The notes beneath the pieces are model-generated. The model was not told the DNA's origin and searched no databases. It saw nothing but the letters and a program-made list of their open reading frames with translations. Shown one piece after another: positions 15,641 to 28,000 of a DNA stretch of 64,000 nt (its first letter is position 1; the number at the start of each line of letters is the position of its first letter). The stretch covers positions 12,135 through 76,134 of the forward strand of contig NZ_CAXLMO010000038.1 of assembly GCF_964187635.1 (NCBI RefSeq). The letters are read 5' to 3'. Made by a program: the position numbers and the translations under genes. The DNA comes from Seribacter sulfatis (GTDB taxonomy: Bacteria > Verrucomicrobiota > Verrucomicrobiia > Opitutales > Seribacteraceae).

Positions 15641-16530
15641 CTTCTTACTTTTTCACTTTCCTGAATTTTTGATACATACTCAGAAAAGTCTCCGACTCGG
15701 ATAATGGATAGGTTCTCAATCACCTGCCTTCTTTCAATTGCACGAAGTAATTCGAATGATTCGTCGCTTATGTCGTCTGGCACTACTACGACGAGATGAC
15801 GTGACTGGAGTCTGAAATTGGTATCGCTCAGTGTTTGAATTAAAGAAATTTCGTCACTATTTTCCCAAGTATTTCTAATTTCAACTCCAAGTGATAAGGA
15901 AGGAATCCACAAATCTGTTTCGCCGACTGAGTATCTCTTTCTTACCTCCAATTTAAGGGCCAATAACTTGTATTCACAAATATGAATCAGATCCATAATC
16001 GAAGCAGAATTACTTAATAATGATTCTTTTTCTTTTAGCACAAGGGATGAAAGGTAGGCGATCAAGTCGCCATGATGAAGCATCTGCATTCTTTCTCTCG
16101 CAAAACTCCGCAGGTGAGGATCTGGAAAGAGAGTGTCCAAAGAGAGTGTCTCGTTATTATTTTGTGCTGGATTGAATGTTTTGTTTTCAATTTTTAAAAT
16201 AGCAGGTTCAAGGTCTTCTGGAAAAGGAATCGTGTGGACGCGAAGATCGTAACTCGCTTGCTTTCTAGACATTTCGCTCAGCTTCTCTCGAAGCCATATA
16301 CCAAGGTAGAAAACATTTTTATTATTTTCATATCCAACTTCTCTGTATCCTTTTACTTTTTCCCTGAATGCAAATACGCCCTTATCATAGTACTCGTATG
16401 GTCCATCCAATTTATTTACCGATGCGGCAACTTCTTCAATTAAGTCTCGATCATCTTTCCAGTCTCTTCTCCTCCGGTGGTAAACTGGGGTTCCAATCGT
16501 CGATGCTCTCGGTCTTTCAAATCTAGGCAT
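15637..16530 (-). CDS. Hypothetical protein, possible nuclease-like C-terminal domain
   Basis: 297 residues, very charged, no signal peptide or membrane helix; not a family I recognise. The N-terminus is Arg-rich (HRRRRDWKDDRD). The C-terminal third has ETDLWIPSLSLGVEIRNTW followed by a Rossmann-like HLVVVVPDD strand. That pattern of Asp, beta strand and Glu-x-Arg vaguely recalls PD-(D/E)xK nucleases, but the usual Lys is Arg and I would not rely on it. It overlaps the convergent lipoprotein gene by 4 bases. Confidence 0.6.
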   Translation of the reverse strand: MPRFERPRASTIGTPVYHRRRRDWKDDRDLIEEVAASVNKLDGPYEYYDKGVFAFREKVKGYREVGYENNKNVFYLGIWLREKLSEMSRKQASYDLRVHTIPFPEDLEPAILKIENKTFNPAQNNNETLSLDTLFPDPHLRSFARERMQMLHHGDLIAYLSSLVLKEKESLLSNSASIMDLIHICEYKLLALKLEVRKRYSVGETDLWIPSLSLGVEIRNTWENSDEISLIQTLSDTNFRLQSRHLVVVVPDDISDESFELLRAIERRQVIENLSIIRVGDFSEYVSKIQESEKVRS

Positions 16531-16641
16531 TTTTATAGAATAAGATAATTTAAGAACACTTTCAATCTATATTATGTCAGGAATTTTAAAGTTTTCATAT
16601 TGTTGCATTGAATAGGGAAGAGTGTTTGAATTCAATTCCTT

Positions 16642-17367
16642 ATGAGAATCATAAAAGTTGAATTTTTCTTTAGTGTTTTTTTATTACTGCTGATTTCTTT
16701 AACTGATTCTTTCGGAGAATTAAACAAATCACAAGTTTCCCCGTCCGGAAACGAAGCAAATAGCACACTGTTAAAGCAAGAGGTTATTAGAGTTATTAAA
16801 CCTGGAGTCTTTGACTACCAATCACAGGATTACATGGTTCGGATGAGAGTATGGGGAGTTGAGTTTCCTAAGCGGGAACAACCTGGTTACAATGAGGCAC
16901 TCACATTTAGTGAACAAAAACTCTTATCTGTCTCCCCGAAAATTCAAATAAGGCAAGAATTTGATTTGCAAAATTTGAAAGTGGTGGAAGTTACCATCAT
17001 GAATGGGCAGATGAATTTTAGTAGGGAGGCTATTTCGCTTGGAATTGGCTGGCATTCAGAAAAAGAATCGAACCGTTACGGTCCTTTTGTAATCGCTCAG
17101 CTAAAAGCGAAAAGATTAAATTTAGGAATTTGGGCTAATAATTTTAACTACAAGCAAATTCAATCCCCTTCTTCCATACCCACACCTCGGCTTCCCGGAA
17201 TGTACAATAGCCAAAGATCTTTCGTCCCATCGCTTAGTTTTTGGGTGACTACTTTTGGAAAGATTCACCGACCAGGGTGCTCTTTTTATCAAAGAGGGCG
17301 GGGGAATTTGACCTCAAAACCCCAAGGACTTGATTGTCGAATATGTGGAGGTCGGAACTCGAAATAA
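16642..17367 (+). CDS. Secreted SNase-like protein with C-terminal Cys motif
   Basis: 241 residues. An N-terminal signal peptide is followed by a region resembling the thermonuclease (SNase) OB fold (VRMRVWGVEFPK, then GIGWHS and RYGPFVIAQLKAK). The C-terminus carries FGKIHRPGCSFYQRGRGN and LDCRICGG, the paired-Cys tail seen on many SNase-like proteins and probably metal-binding. The canonical catalytic Arg/Glu set is not clearly preserved, so nuclease activity is uncertain. It stands alone on the plus strand with about 110 bases upstream. Confidence 0.65.
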   Translation: MRIIKVEFFFSVFLLLLISLTDSFGELNKSQVSPSGNEANSTLLKQEVIRVIKPGVFDYQSQDYMVRMRVWGVEFPKREQPGYNEALTFSEQKLLSVSPKIQIRQEFDLQNLKVVEVTIMNGQMNFSREAISLGIGWHSEKESNRYGPFVIAQLKAKRLNLGIWANNFNYKQIQSPSSIPTPRLPGMYNSQRSFVPSLSFWVTTFGKIHRPGCSFYQRGRGNLTSKPQGLDCRICGGRNSK

Positions 17368-17441
17368 TTAAAAAATTTAAAAAAATGTGTTTTTTTAAAG
17401 CGTAGTATTGTAGAATTCGCAAAAACTTATATACAACCCTT

Positions 17442-18635
17442 ATGTATTTACCAAATATCAACGAATTCCCAAAGTTTTCTTTAAAGCGTCTTCTCAGTAC
17501 CTGTTTTGGCAATAATGATTCAGGAGGGAAACAAATCTGCATATTAATTGATCTTCCTGACCTTGCTTTGATGCACGGGCACAAATTTTTGGATTCTAGC
17601 GAGTTTTCTGTTCAGAAGTATGCACACGATGTCTTTCTTCGAGATTTAAAAAACGGAGTATCACAGGATCTCAATTATTCGGGCAATGACATATTTGCAT
17701 TCAAAACTACTGGCGGAAGCAACCTAGATCCGGAGGATGCAGCAACTAATTTCAACGGTGATTCTCTTTCCTTGGAAAATGATATTTATCCAAAATATGA
17801 TATCATACTTGCGATTACTGATTATTCATTAACTGCACCATTAACTGCTTCTGCTAAGATTCATGGCTTTCGTGGTGCTACACTGCATGGTGTTAATGAT
17901 ATAATTTTGAACTCAGGTTTAGCGGTTGATTACAATGAAATTAGCAAACAATCTGAACTCTTTAGGAGTGTATTAGATCAGTCTGATTCCTTTGAACTCG
18001 ACTTTGAAGTGTTGGGGAAAAAGTCTACACTCACAATCAATTGCCAAAACCAATCGGCTCAGAAAAGTCATGGTCTTTGCCCGGGGGGGATACCCGATGT
18101 TGCAAATCTTCCCGCCGGTGAAGTTTATTTTGTTCCCACATCTGCCTCGGGATCATTTCCATTTCGTTTTTCGGACGGTACGCTCGCCCAGATGGAGGTT
18201 GATAACGGAGCAATTATAAATGCCTCGCTCATTCGAGGAGATCAACAGAAAGTTGATGACCGCAACCAGCAACTCAAGGAAGATCCTGCAACCGGTATAA
18301 TCGGAGAACTTGGCTTTGGTACTCAATTACTACCTTTCTCTGGTAAAGATATTCAAGATGAGAAAATACTCGGTACTTGTCATGTTGCCACCGGACGGAG
18401 CGATCATTTAGGAGGTTCATTAACCCCTGACCTTTTCAATTCACGGATGAATGCATCGCATGATGATATTTTATATGCACCACCAAAGACTCCTGAAATT
18501 AATGTTTCGGAAGTAAGAATGAACAAAAATGGGGAGAGTATTAGTATTTTAAAGGACTTTCAGCCCACTGCTTTTTTACTGGATCATCTCTCCTCTGAGT
18601 ATCCGGTTGAAAAATTTCTAACCAGTGTCTCCTAA
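17442..18635 (+). CDS. M29-like (aminopeptidase T-type) protein
   Basis: 397 residues. The C-terminal half matches the pattern of aminopeptidase T/M29 proteins: an acidic IIGELGFGTQ segment, then TCHVATGRSDHLGG, then NASHDDILYAP, in the order of the family's Glu, His and His-Asp ligands. The N-terminal half is divergent. No signal peptide. A relative with clearer motifs is at 9624-10742. Its last 11 bases overlap the basic secreted protein gene, suggesting co-translation. Confidence 0.6.
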   Translation: MYLPNINEFPKFSLKRLLSTCFGNNDSGGKQICILIDLPDLALMHGHKFLDSSEFSVQKYAHDVFLRDLKNGVSQDLNYSGNDIFAFKTTGGSNLDPEDAATNFNGDSLSLENDIYPKYDIILAITDYSLTAPLTASAKIHGFRGATLHGVNDIILNSGLAVDYNEISKQSELFRSVLDQSDSFELDFEVLGKKSTLTINCQNQSAQKSHGLCPGGIPDVANLPAGEVYFVPTSASGSFPFRFSDGTLAQMEVDNGAIINASLIRGDQQKVDDRNQQLKEDPATGIIGELGFGTQLLPFSGKDIQDEKILGTCHVATGRSDHLGGSLTPDLFNSRMNASHDDILYAPPKTPEINVSEVRMNKNGESISILKDFQPTAFLLDHLSSEYPVEKFLTSVS

Positions 18636-18975
18636 CAGAAGATTTTTTTTATTTTATTTAACAGGATTTTTCCTGTTCACAGTTTCTGTTTTTGGCTTTC
18701 GACAAGCACCTTCTGTCCCTCGTGCACCCTCAGTCAGTAAAGTTCGTACTGTTCCAAGCTTCGGTGCCTTCAAGCGTGCACCCTTCGTACCCTCCGCTCG
18801 AATTGCTCGAAAATCACCAGGCGCTCCTCGTTCTCCCACTGCTAGATATCCAAAGCGTGTCAAGCGCCCACCTTTAGTTAAACGTCCTAAGCCGGTCAGA
18901 AACACTCCGTTTGTTCAACGTGTGCCTACATCCAAAAGAGTTCCTTATGTAAGACGAGTACCGAAGAGGTCATGA
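18625..18975 (+). CDS. Secreted Arg/Lys/Pro-rich basic protein
   Basis: 116 residues with a GTG start overlapping the previous gene. A hydrophobic signal-like helix (FFLFYLTGFFLFTVSVFGF) precedes about 90 low-complexity residues built of Val-Pro, Arg-Ala-Pro and Lys-Arg-Pro units and ending KRS. Apart from the leader it has almost no acidic residues, so the mature peptide should be strongly cationic. It may bind a polyanion such as DNA, polysaccharide or the giant acidic protein encoded downstream. No family recognised; the lack of an ATG makes the start tentative. Confidence 0.55.
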   Translation: MSPNRRFFLFYLTGFFLFTVSVFGFRQAPSVPRAPSVSKVRTVPSFGAFKRAPFVPSARIARKSPGAPRSPTARYPKRVKRPPLVKRPKPVRNTPFVQRVPTSKRVPYVRRVPKRS

Positions 18976-19043
18976 GTTAGATCCTTCCGAGTTCACTCGG
19001 GCAAAATTTTTCCCTAAAAGCTTTGCAATACGACCTTATATTT

Positions 19044-19049
19044 AGGAGG
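19044..19049 (+). promoter_or_regulatory. Strong ribosome binding site of the giant protein
   Basis: A perfect AGGAGG sits 9 bases before the ATG at 19059 and decides that start over an upstream in-frame TTG at 19023. Strong Shine-Dalgarno sites are rare elsewhere in this window. Confidence 0.75.
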
Positions 19050-19058
19050 TTATTGTTA

Positions 19059-22000
19059 ATGTTTGTGCGCTTACCTATTTTTGCTCGTTGGAGTAATTGC
19101 ATCCTCGTTTTTTGCAAAAGGTTGCTGGTTTGTTTGTTTTTGCTTTTTTTGTCTCAGCACAGAGGGTATTCGAGCAACCAAGATGGTAGTATGAACCAGA
19201 CATATTCGGTGGATTGGAATGGTACGGTCTTCTTAGTGAGTGGGGATGGGTTTTTGAATTCATCCTTTCCCACTTTGTCATTATACGAAAATAATTATTA
19301 TGTTTTTAACAATAACAGCACTGGGGAGTTTCGTTTTTCTGTAGGAGAAGATAACAATACTCAATATTCAAGCCTTGATGTTTGGAACAACGGGTCTTAC
19401 AGCAGTGACGAATATTTGTTGTACTCCCCTGAGTTAAATTCTTCCCGAATCCTTTACTATTTCAATCCCGAAGATAACGCTTCGGTTGGCCAAATTAATA
19501 TTTCTCCTCATGATTCACAATTTTTTCATCCCCAAGTTAATGTAACTTCTTTTAAATTTGGTCAATCGGTTGCAATTAATGATTGGAACCAAACTATTAT
19601 TGGTTCCCCGGGGGAGACAATATCTCATGACGGTGCAATTCATGTTTTCAATAAAGAAGTAAATGGAAGTTACTCTTACCTTGAAGAAATTGTTCCTCCT
19701 GTGTTGGGTCAAAATGGCCAGTTTGGCCATGCATTGGAAGTAGAAAACCAATTTCTTTTTGTGAGTTCGCCTGATAGTTCGACTTATTCCGGTTTAGTCG
19801 ATGTTTTTACTCGCGAATCGAATGGAAGTTATGGATTTACGGAAAGCCTGAATACCTTTGCAGATAATTTGGACAGTTTTGGTTGGGATATTTCTGCCTC
19901 TGGTAATTATTTGGCAGTCAGCTCACGACAATCCATCAACAATGGTGGTGGTAAAATCTCAATTTTTGAAAATAATGGTACTAATTGGGGTAATGTTACT
20001 GTTTTACGTGCAGATGATAATCAAAGTAATGATGAATTTGGTTACTCATTAAACCTTTCTGGTTCTCGTCTACTTGTAGGTGCACCGAAAGCGGACGCTA
20101 ATGGTACTGATTCGGGAGCAGCCTACATTTTTGAGCAAAATGGATCGGGATGGAATCAAACTGCAAAGCTATCTCCGAGTGGTTTATCGGCTGGCGATGA
20201 GTTTGGATATTCAGTCTCGTTAGCAAATAATTTGGCCTTCGTCGGAGCGAGGCAAAAAGATGGAAATAGAACTAATGCGGGAGCGGTTTATATTTTTCAT
20301 CTTAATGGACTGAACTGGGAGCAGGTTTCAATAATTTATCCACCCCAAGACCAATCCAATCAGTTTTTTTCTTCTGACTTGAAAGTAAACTCGGATATTC
20401 TTGCTGTCTCCTCACCCAGTCAGGGTGAGGGGTATGTATATTTATATCGTGTGGAAAACAATGGTTCGAATATTTCATTGATTTCGAGCCTGGGTCTTGA
20501 TGAGGCCAATTCCACGGATCAGGGTTTTCTTTCTATCGCATTGAAAAATGGAACCGCGATAGTTGGAATTCCTGGAGATAGTACTTTTGCGGATGTCGGT
20601 GGTGGTGCTTTGGCGTTTCATAATGATGCATGGCAAATGAAGGTTTTACCCGAGTTGGCGCCGATTATTGATCATAATGCATCGAGAAATCATACTATCG
20701 CGGAAGATAGTGGAATCTATCAATATGACTTCAACGGTTCACATCCATTTGATTCAAATTTGATTTGGTCTCTATCCCTCCATCCAGATGGTAATGCAAG
20801 TTTTGATTTAAATTCTACTACTGGCATGTTTTCTTACACTCCAGATGGCAATTTTAGTGGAATTCATGAATTTCAAGCGACTCTTTCAAATGAAAATTAC
20901 TTCGATGTAGTTGATTTTAATGTAACAGTCACACCGGTTCAGGATGCTCCAATATTTATTACCACCTCTCTTCCATCAGGCATGGAAGGAGATGATTATA
21001 ACCAAACTATCTCCGTTTTTGACGCCGATGATGATGACAACCTATCTTTGAGTTATAACTCTGCTTTAGTGGGTTTAAACGTATCCGGGTTTAATATTGT
21101 TGGAGTTCCGGATGCAGGAAGTGCGAATGGACAAGCATATCAGGATTATAATGTTACTCTTTCGCTTAATGACGGGAATGTTAGTGTCCAAGGAATATTC
21201 GATATTCGGATTCTCAAGCGCAATAACCCGCCACAAATTTGGGTGAACGGAGATTCTAATCTATCAGTTTTACCTGATATTACTCTAAGTGAGGATTTTA
21301 ATGAGACTACTTGGTATGCCTCTTTACCATTTTTAGACTACAATGATTCAGACGGTCATTTAGTTGATCTTAATGTGACCGTTTATCCAACCTATGGGAA
21401 TCTGACTTGGGACATTAATGCAACCGATTTGAACAGGAGTATTTCCTATACTCCGCTTGTACCTCATTTCAATGGAACTGATTCCTTTACGATGATTTTA
21501 AGAGATATTGAAGGGGAGGGTAATAAATCTACTGTATTAACTTTTAACTTGGTGGTTTCTCCAGTCAATGACCCTCCAGTAATTTCGTCTGTGCCTTCCT
21601 CCACTGTCGTAAATGAAGGTGATATGTTTCATTACCCACTGGTGTTATTGGACCCAGATCTTAGCGATGTGGGAAGCACGGAGGTGCTCAATGTGACGGT
21701 TGAGAACCTTCCTCCCAGTGGATGGTTGGAATACAATTCCACCACTCAGATTTTATCGGGTACGCCATCTTGGTCGGACTATGAGGACGCGGGACCGAGG
21801 CTAATAGTCATTAAGGTGTTTGATCATGCTGGATTGGAGGATACTCAAGCATTTACCCTTCAAGTTATCCCTGATAACTATCCACCAGTGATAACACAGG
21901 GGGCGACTTTCTCAACCTCCCTGAATGAGGATTCAGTTCTCAATACGTGGAGTGGGCTTGATTTATCCGTTACAGGATTAGACCAGACCTTGGGTACTTT

Positions 22001-25000
22001 AACTTGGGCAATTTCACAGCAGGCCCAAAATGGAACCGCATCGGTTACAGGAACCGGAACAACACCCACTTCCCTGAGCTATCAACCAGATGGTAATTTT
22101 TCTGGAACTGATTACTTTTTAGTTCAAGTTTTTGAATCTTTGGATCCAAATGCTTCGGACGTAATTCGAATTAATTTAAATGTTTTGCCAGTAGAGGATG
22201 ATCCGGTTTTTAAGAGTTTGACCTCAGGGGTGGCCATCCAGGATTTCCTCTTTGACTATAATATCACAACTTTTGATGCAGACCTTGGTACAAATGTAAC
22301 GATTTCCTCTCTTGTTCCTTTACCTGGGTGGTTAAGCTTAAGTGATTTTGGGAATGGTTCGGCACGATTGAGGGGCACACCTAATCAATACGACCTTGGT
22401 AATAACTTAATCGTGCTCGAAGTTCGCGATCAAACGAATCGATTTGCAGTTCAGGCTTTTATGCTTGTTGTTTTGGATGAAAACACCAATCCAGTCATCG
22501 CACAGGGAGAAACCACCACCTTTGTGCATACAGAGGATCTGGCTTGGAATGGAAGTTCGCTCATTTCCGCAACCGATATAGACGGACAATTCTTAAATTG
22601 GACTCTCAAATCGAGCCCATCCAATGGAAGTGCTCAAGTTTCTGGTCAGGGTTCATCGCCCCCTGTTTTAGACTATATTCCTGATTCAAACTTTTCAGGT
22701 TTGGATTCTTTTCAGGTTGAAGTCAGTGATGGAATTGGAAGTGATTTTATTACCATTAATTTAAATATCCAAAATGTTGACGATGCACCCGTTTTTTCGA
22801 TTCTTCCCACCGATCAGGTTACGATCGATAACCAAAGTTTTGCCATTTCTCCAAAGGTATATGATGCAGATAGCCTAGTTGGAAGCGAGATTCAATTGAC
22901 TGGTCCTGCATGGCTCGGAGTTTCCTCTTTTGATCGTTCCACCGGAGTTGTTCAATTGGCAGGAGTTCCTGGAGAAAGTGATGAAGGCAATTCATCCTTT
23001 TCTTTACTAATTACCGATTCAACTGGTTTACATAATTCCGCTGAATTTAAAGTTCAGGTGCGGGTTCTTAATTATGCACCATTAATCAATTCTGGTTCGG
23101 CGTTGGTATCGGTTACAATGATCGAGGATGATAATACAAGTTGGAGTGCACCCAATTTAGTTGGTGCTGATCACGAAACTTCTGCAAATGATTTAGTATG
23201 GTCTTCCACTAAGCCCAACTTTGGTTCCGTTTCCGTTTCGGGTACTGGTTCTAGTCCGGTTACTTTTGATTATTATCCTGACGGAAATTTTTCTGGCTCA
23301 GATTTCTTTACAGTTATGGTAACCGATGGGGGTGGGATTGAGGGATCACCTCCTAAATATGATACGATTTTAGTGAATGTGGAAGTTTCTCCTGTAAACG
23401 ACGCTCCGGTTTTTATTTCCACCCCAATGACGGACAGGAATGAATCTTATAGTTGGAACGATGAATCAGTCTATATTTATCAGGTAAAAACCTATGACGC
23501 AGACTGGAATTATGAATGGCACACCATTGATCTAAATGTCAGTGGGAATCTACCGGAATGGTTAACTTTTAAAGATGAGGGAAATGGTACCGGACTTCTT
23601 TATGGATTGGCTTCCGTCCAAGAGGAAGGAAATTATACTATTTCTCTTGAGGTTTTTGATTCCAATCAAACTTCAACGATTCAGAATTTCACGCTGGAAA
23701 TCAGAATCGATAATTACCCGCCAGTTTTTAAGTCAGTCAGCGAAGCGAACAAAACAATTTCTGAATTAATTGTATATGTTGATGAGGATTCTAATCTAAG
23801 TAGTTCCCGGGGCGGATGGGTTGCCCCCTCTGACTACATAGCTGTAGACCCTGATCCGACAAAGCCATCAGCAATGCCCCTGACTTGGACTTTGGCAGAA
23901 AATCCTAATAGTGGGGCAAGTGTAGTAGTTCAGGACTCACCTGATTTCGGTGTACTTGACAGGCAACGACCTTATTTATTTTCTTATCTTCCCAGACATA
24001 ATTTTTTTGGTGATGATATTATCAAGCTCAAAGTGAGCGATGGTAATCGAAGTTCTATCCTTCCTGTACGGGTAAAAGTAAGAGCTCTTCCTGATGCCCC
24101 CACTTTTACCACATCGTTTGACTCTGTATTAGTGGCAAAAGAAGGAGCTCAGTTCAGCTTGGATATTTCAACTGTTGATCCTGATAATAGTCCGAGGACT
24201 ATCAAGGTTTTTGGACTACCATCAGGGGGGAACTCATGGCTCAAGCTGGGTGACCAAAATAGTACCAATGGGAGTGCTCGCTTGTTTGGTGTTGCCCCTT
24301 CGCAAAGTAGTGGCGATCGATATCAACTTGCTTTTGTTGTTACCGATGAGACAGGTCTATTTTCAGTGCTCAATTGTCAACTTGTTGTGGATGGAAAGAA
24401 TTTAAGCCCTGTAATTGACGCTGGTTCCTTCATGACCATTCGTTTCGATAGTAGTGGACAAGCACATCCTTCTGATATCGCTCGATTATATGCAAGTGAT
24501 CGCGAGGGAGAAAATCTTCTCTGGAGTCTGTCTCCCAATTCTTTACCCTCCTTTGGTACGGCATCTGTATCTGGGAATGGAACCTCAAATCCTCAGATTA
24601 AATACCTTCCTTATTCTTCTGTGCAAAAGGATCGCTTTGGGATAAGGGTATCCGATGGGGTAAGTTTTGATGCAATTGAAATTACTGCCATTATCGTTGA
24701 AAACTTCGATTCATTTGATGTTACTGAACCGACGATAACTTCCACATCAGCAGGGCTTATTTTCTCCGATCATTTTAAGATATCTAATCTGACCCGGAAC
24801 TCGGTTACTCAAGCACTAATGCTTCAAGGTCCAGCATGGCTAAAAGTGAAAAAAGTGACATATGATTTATTTAAGTTAGAGGGTATGGTTCCTGATAATG
24901 TTACTGGAGACTTTGCAATAAAACTTTCCTTTTTGGAAAATAATGAACGGAAAGCGCTCAAAGAGTATACTTTGAAGGTTTTAAATATTTCTCCTCCTCA

Positions 25001-28000
25001 ACTCAGTCTTAAAGGAGATCAATTTATTCAATTAAGCGTGGGGCAAACATTTTCAGACCCGGGTTATCTTTCCACTGCTCAAGACGGTAGTGATTTAAAT
25101 GACAGTGTTGAAGGTGCTGTAGATACAAGTCAAAAGGGTCTTTATCAAATTACTTACCGCTCGGAAGATTCTTCAGGGAATTTCTCAGAATTAAAAAGAA
25201 CTGTTCAAGTTGTGGATCGAAATGACAGCGTTCGTATATCGAATATTACTTCAATCCTCCCAGTAGGACTTGATACTTTTGCAGTTTTAAAAAACGGATC
25301 TTTTTTACTTGGCTCTTCGTCTGAGTCGGAAGCAATAGTATCCAAATACGATAATTATGTAGAGCTCTCCCATCCAATTCACACACTAAGATTTAAAGCA
25401 CAGAAAATTTCGATTGAACAAATTCTGGAGCTAAAAGACGGAGGTTTTTCAGTCTGTGGCGTCTTTCGTGGGAATTTAGAATTTGGTAAGAACTTAGTGA
25501 CTTCGAAAGGAAATCATAATGTTTTTATTCTGAGACTAGATAATAATTTCAAACATGTTTGGTTAAAGACTATTTCCTGTTCCTCTACCTTGTCTAATTT
25601 AGAACAAATGGAAACTATCGATCAATCCATTCAAATTGCGGGAAACTTTCGAGAACAACTTAAACTCAATTCCCAAAATTGGAATGCACAGGGTGAGAGC
25701 GATAATTTTGTCATGAAATTATCAGATTCCGGAGAGTTGATATGGCTCAAGACTTATGGAGGTGAGGGAACGGAGGAAATGGTCGGGATGGGAGCATTAT
25801 CAGATGGATCTTTTGTTACAGTAAGCAATTCAGTGAAAGAAAACTCTCCGTCCTATTCTACTTTAGTTAAATTCAGCAAAGACGGAGTCGTAACCGGAGG
25901 GAAGTCCTTCCCCAATGTTAACTTGAATCAGTCGCTCGGTCTTGAATGTATAAATGATTCACTATTGGTTGTTGGGCAATTTGAAACTCAACTAGTCATT
26001 GATTCTATGGCAATTTCTTCCAGTTCCCTTTCGAGTGGGTTTACTTTATCCTTTAATTCTGATCTCGAATTAAATTGGATGAAATCCTTTTCTTCTACTG
26101 GAAGTACTTCTGTACGGGAAGTCCAGACAGATCGATTTGGATATCCAATTGTTGTTTTAAATTACGATGGGAACTTGTCGATTCCTGGCAGTTCGCTCAT
26201 TCATGAAGCGTTAGGATTGAATGATTTGATGCTTATTAAATTAGACCCAATTACCGGAGCAATCATTTGGGAAGAACCAATCAGCACAGCAGGGAATGAT
26301 CTTGTCAAAGAGTTTCAAGTCGGTCCATTTGGAACTATCTTATTAGGGGCTTCTTTCACTTCGCCATTTAGCTTAAACGAATTTTCATATTCTGTGGGAA
26401 ATCAGTTTTTGGTCCAAGTTGAATCTATTCTGGGGAAACCGACTTTTACTTCCTTTTCTAATTTGAATCTTCAGGGAAATACTTTTTTTCATCAGGAAAT
26501 TAAAGTTCTCAATCAACCGTTTGTCCGAATGGAGTTAATTGAATCTCCTCCGTGGATGAATTTTCAAGATAACTTAAATGGAACAGGCATGCTTGGTGGT
26601 GTTCCATCTAGTACGATTTCCAGTACTGGAAATGTAAAGGTTCGAGCATACAATGGAGATGGTGGTATTTCTGATTTAGATTTTAATTATTCTGTTACAA
26701 GTAATCCCGAAGCAATAATTTCTAATCAAACATTACCCTCTTTTTCTTCTGCGCTTAATTTTGGTAAAGAAGTCAATATTTCTTCTACTACTCCTTCATC
26801 AGATGGAAAATACTTGATCGGTGGTACCTTTTCTCAATCAGTTAAATTAGGGCAAACTATTCTTCGCAGCCAAGGCCAAAAAGATGGCTTTGTCGCAAAG
26901 GTTTCTTTGAGTGGAAATATAGATCGTTCGGTACAATTGATCAGTTCAGGTGATTTATCTGTAGGCTCTACGATTCTTGGACTCGATGGCGAAATTTATA
27001 TTATTGGAGACTTTAGCGGAGATCTTCAAATTGGTCCTTTTAGTATTAAGTCTTCGGGTGGATATGACTTATATGTGGCTCAATGGTCAGAAGATGGATC
27101 TTTGAAAAACCTGAGCTCAATTGGAAGCTCCTCCAATGAGTACTTTCAGGAAGCTTGCTTTTTTCAAAATAGTCTTTTTTTGACAGGACAATTTGACGGA
27201 ATTTTCTCCCATGGTGCTTACTCTGTTAATTCAAATGGAGGAAAAGACGGCTTTGTTTTAGAAGTCCCCTCGATTGATATCTCTTCTGCTACCTGGTTAC
27301 AAAGCTTTGGAGGAATTGAAGACGACAGGGTTGATGCTCTTGCTATTTCATCAATGGGCAAAATTTTCCTTGCTGGTTCTTATCAAGGAACTTCTTCTTT
27401 TGGAGATATTACCCTTCAATCACTTGGTCTGTCCGATTGCTTTGTCGGGGAACTCAATAATAAGGGAATTTGGCAAAATATTTACTCTGGTGGCGGAGAA
27501 GGAGCAGATGAGGTCAATGGCCTCTACATTCAAAAAGAAAACCGGGTAGTGATTGCTGGTAATTTTCGAAACTCGATGAGTTGGGGAAATCGAGAAGTGA
27601 TAAGTAACGGGAAGCAGGATGGTTTTATTGCTGTTCTTACTGATAAAGGAAATTGTATTTCCTTCAATGCCTACGGGGGTACTGGAAATGATTCAATTGA
27701 CTCAATTCAGAAAAATTCGATTCACTCTTATTTTGTTGGTTCCTTCTCCAATGAAATAAAATTGGGTGAAAAAACATTCTCAACATCCGGTAAGAAAGAT
27801 TCTTTCTTAGCAAAGCTCAACCAAGAGGGTACTAGTGTAATTGATGCCGTGCAGATCGGAGGGGCAGGAGATGACTTAATGAAATCTATTACCAGTGCAT
27901 TTTCTGGGCATATACTGACTACAGGAATAACTACTGGAATAATGGACTCAAGTGGATCTTTATCCACCGCGGAGAACGGATCTCTTAATTCGTATATCGC

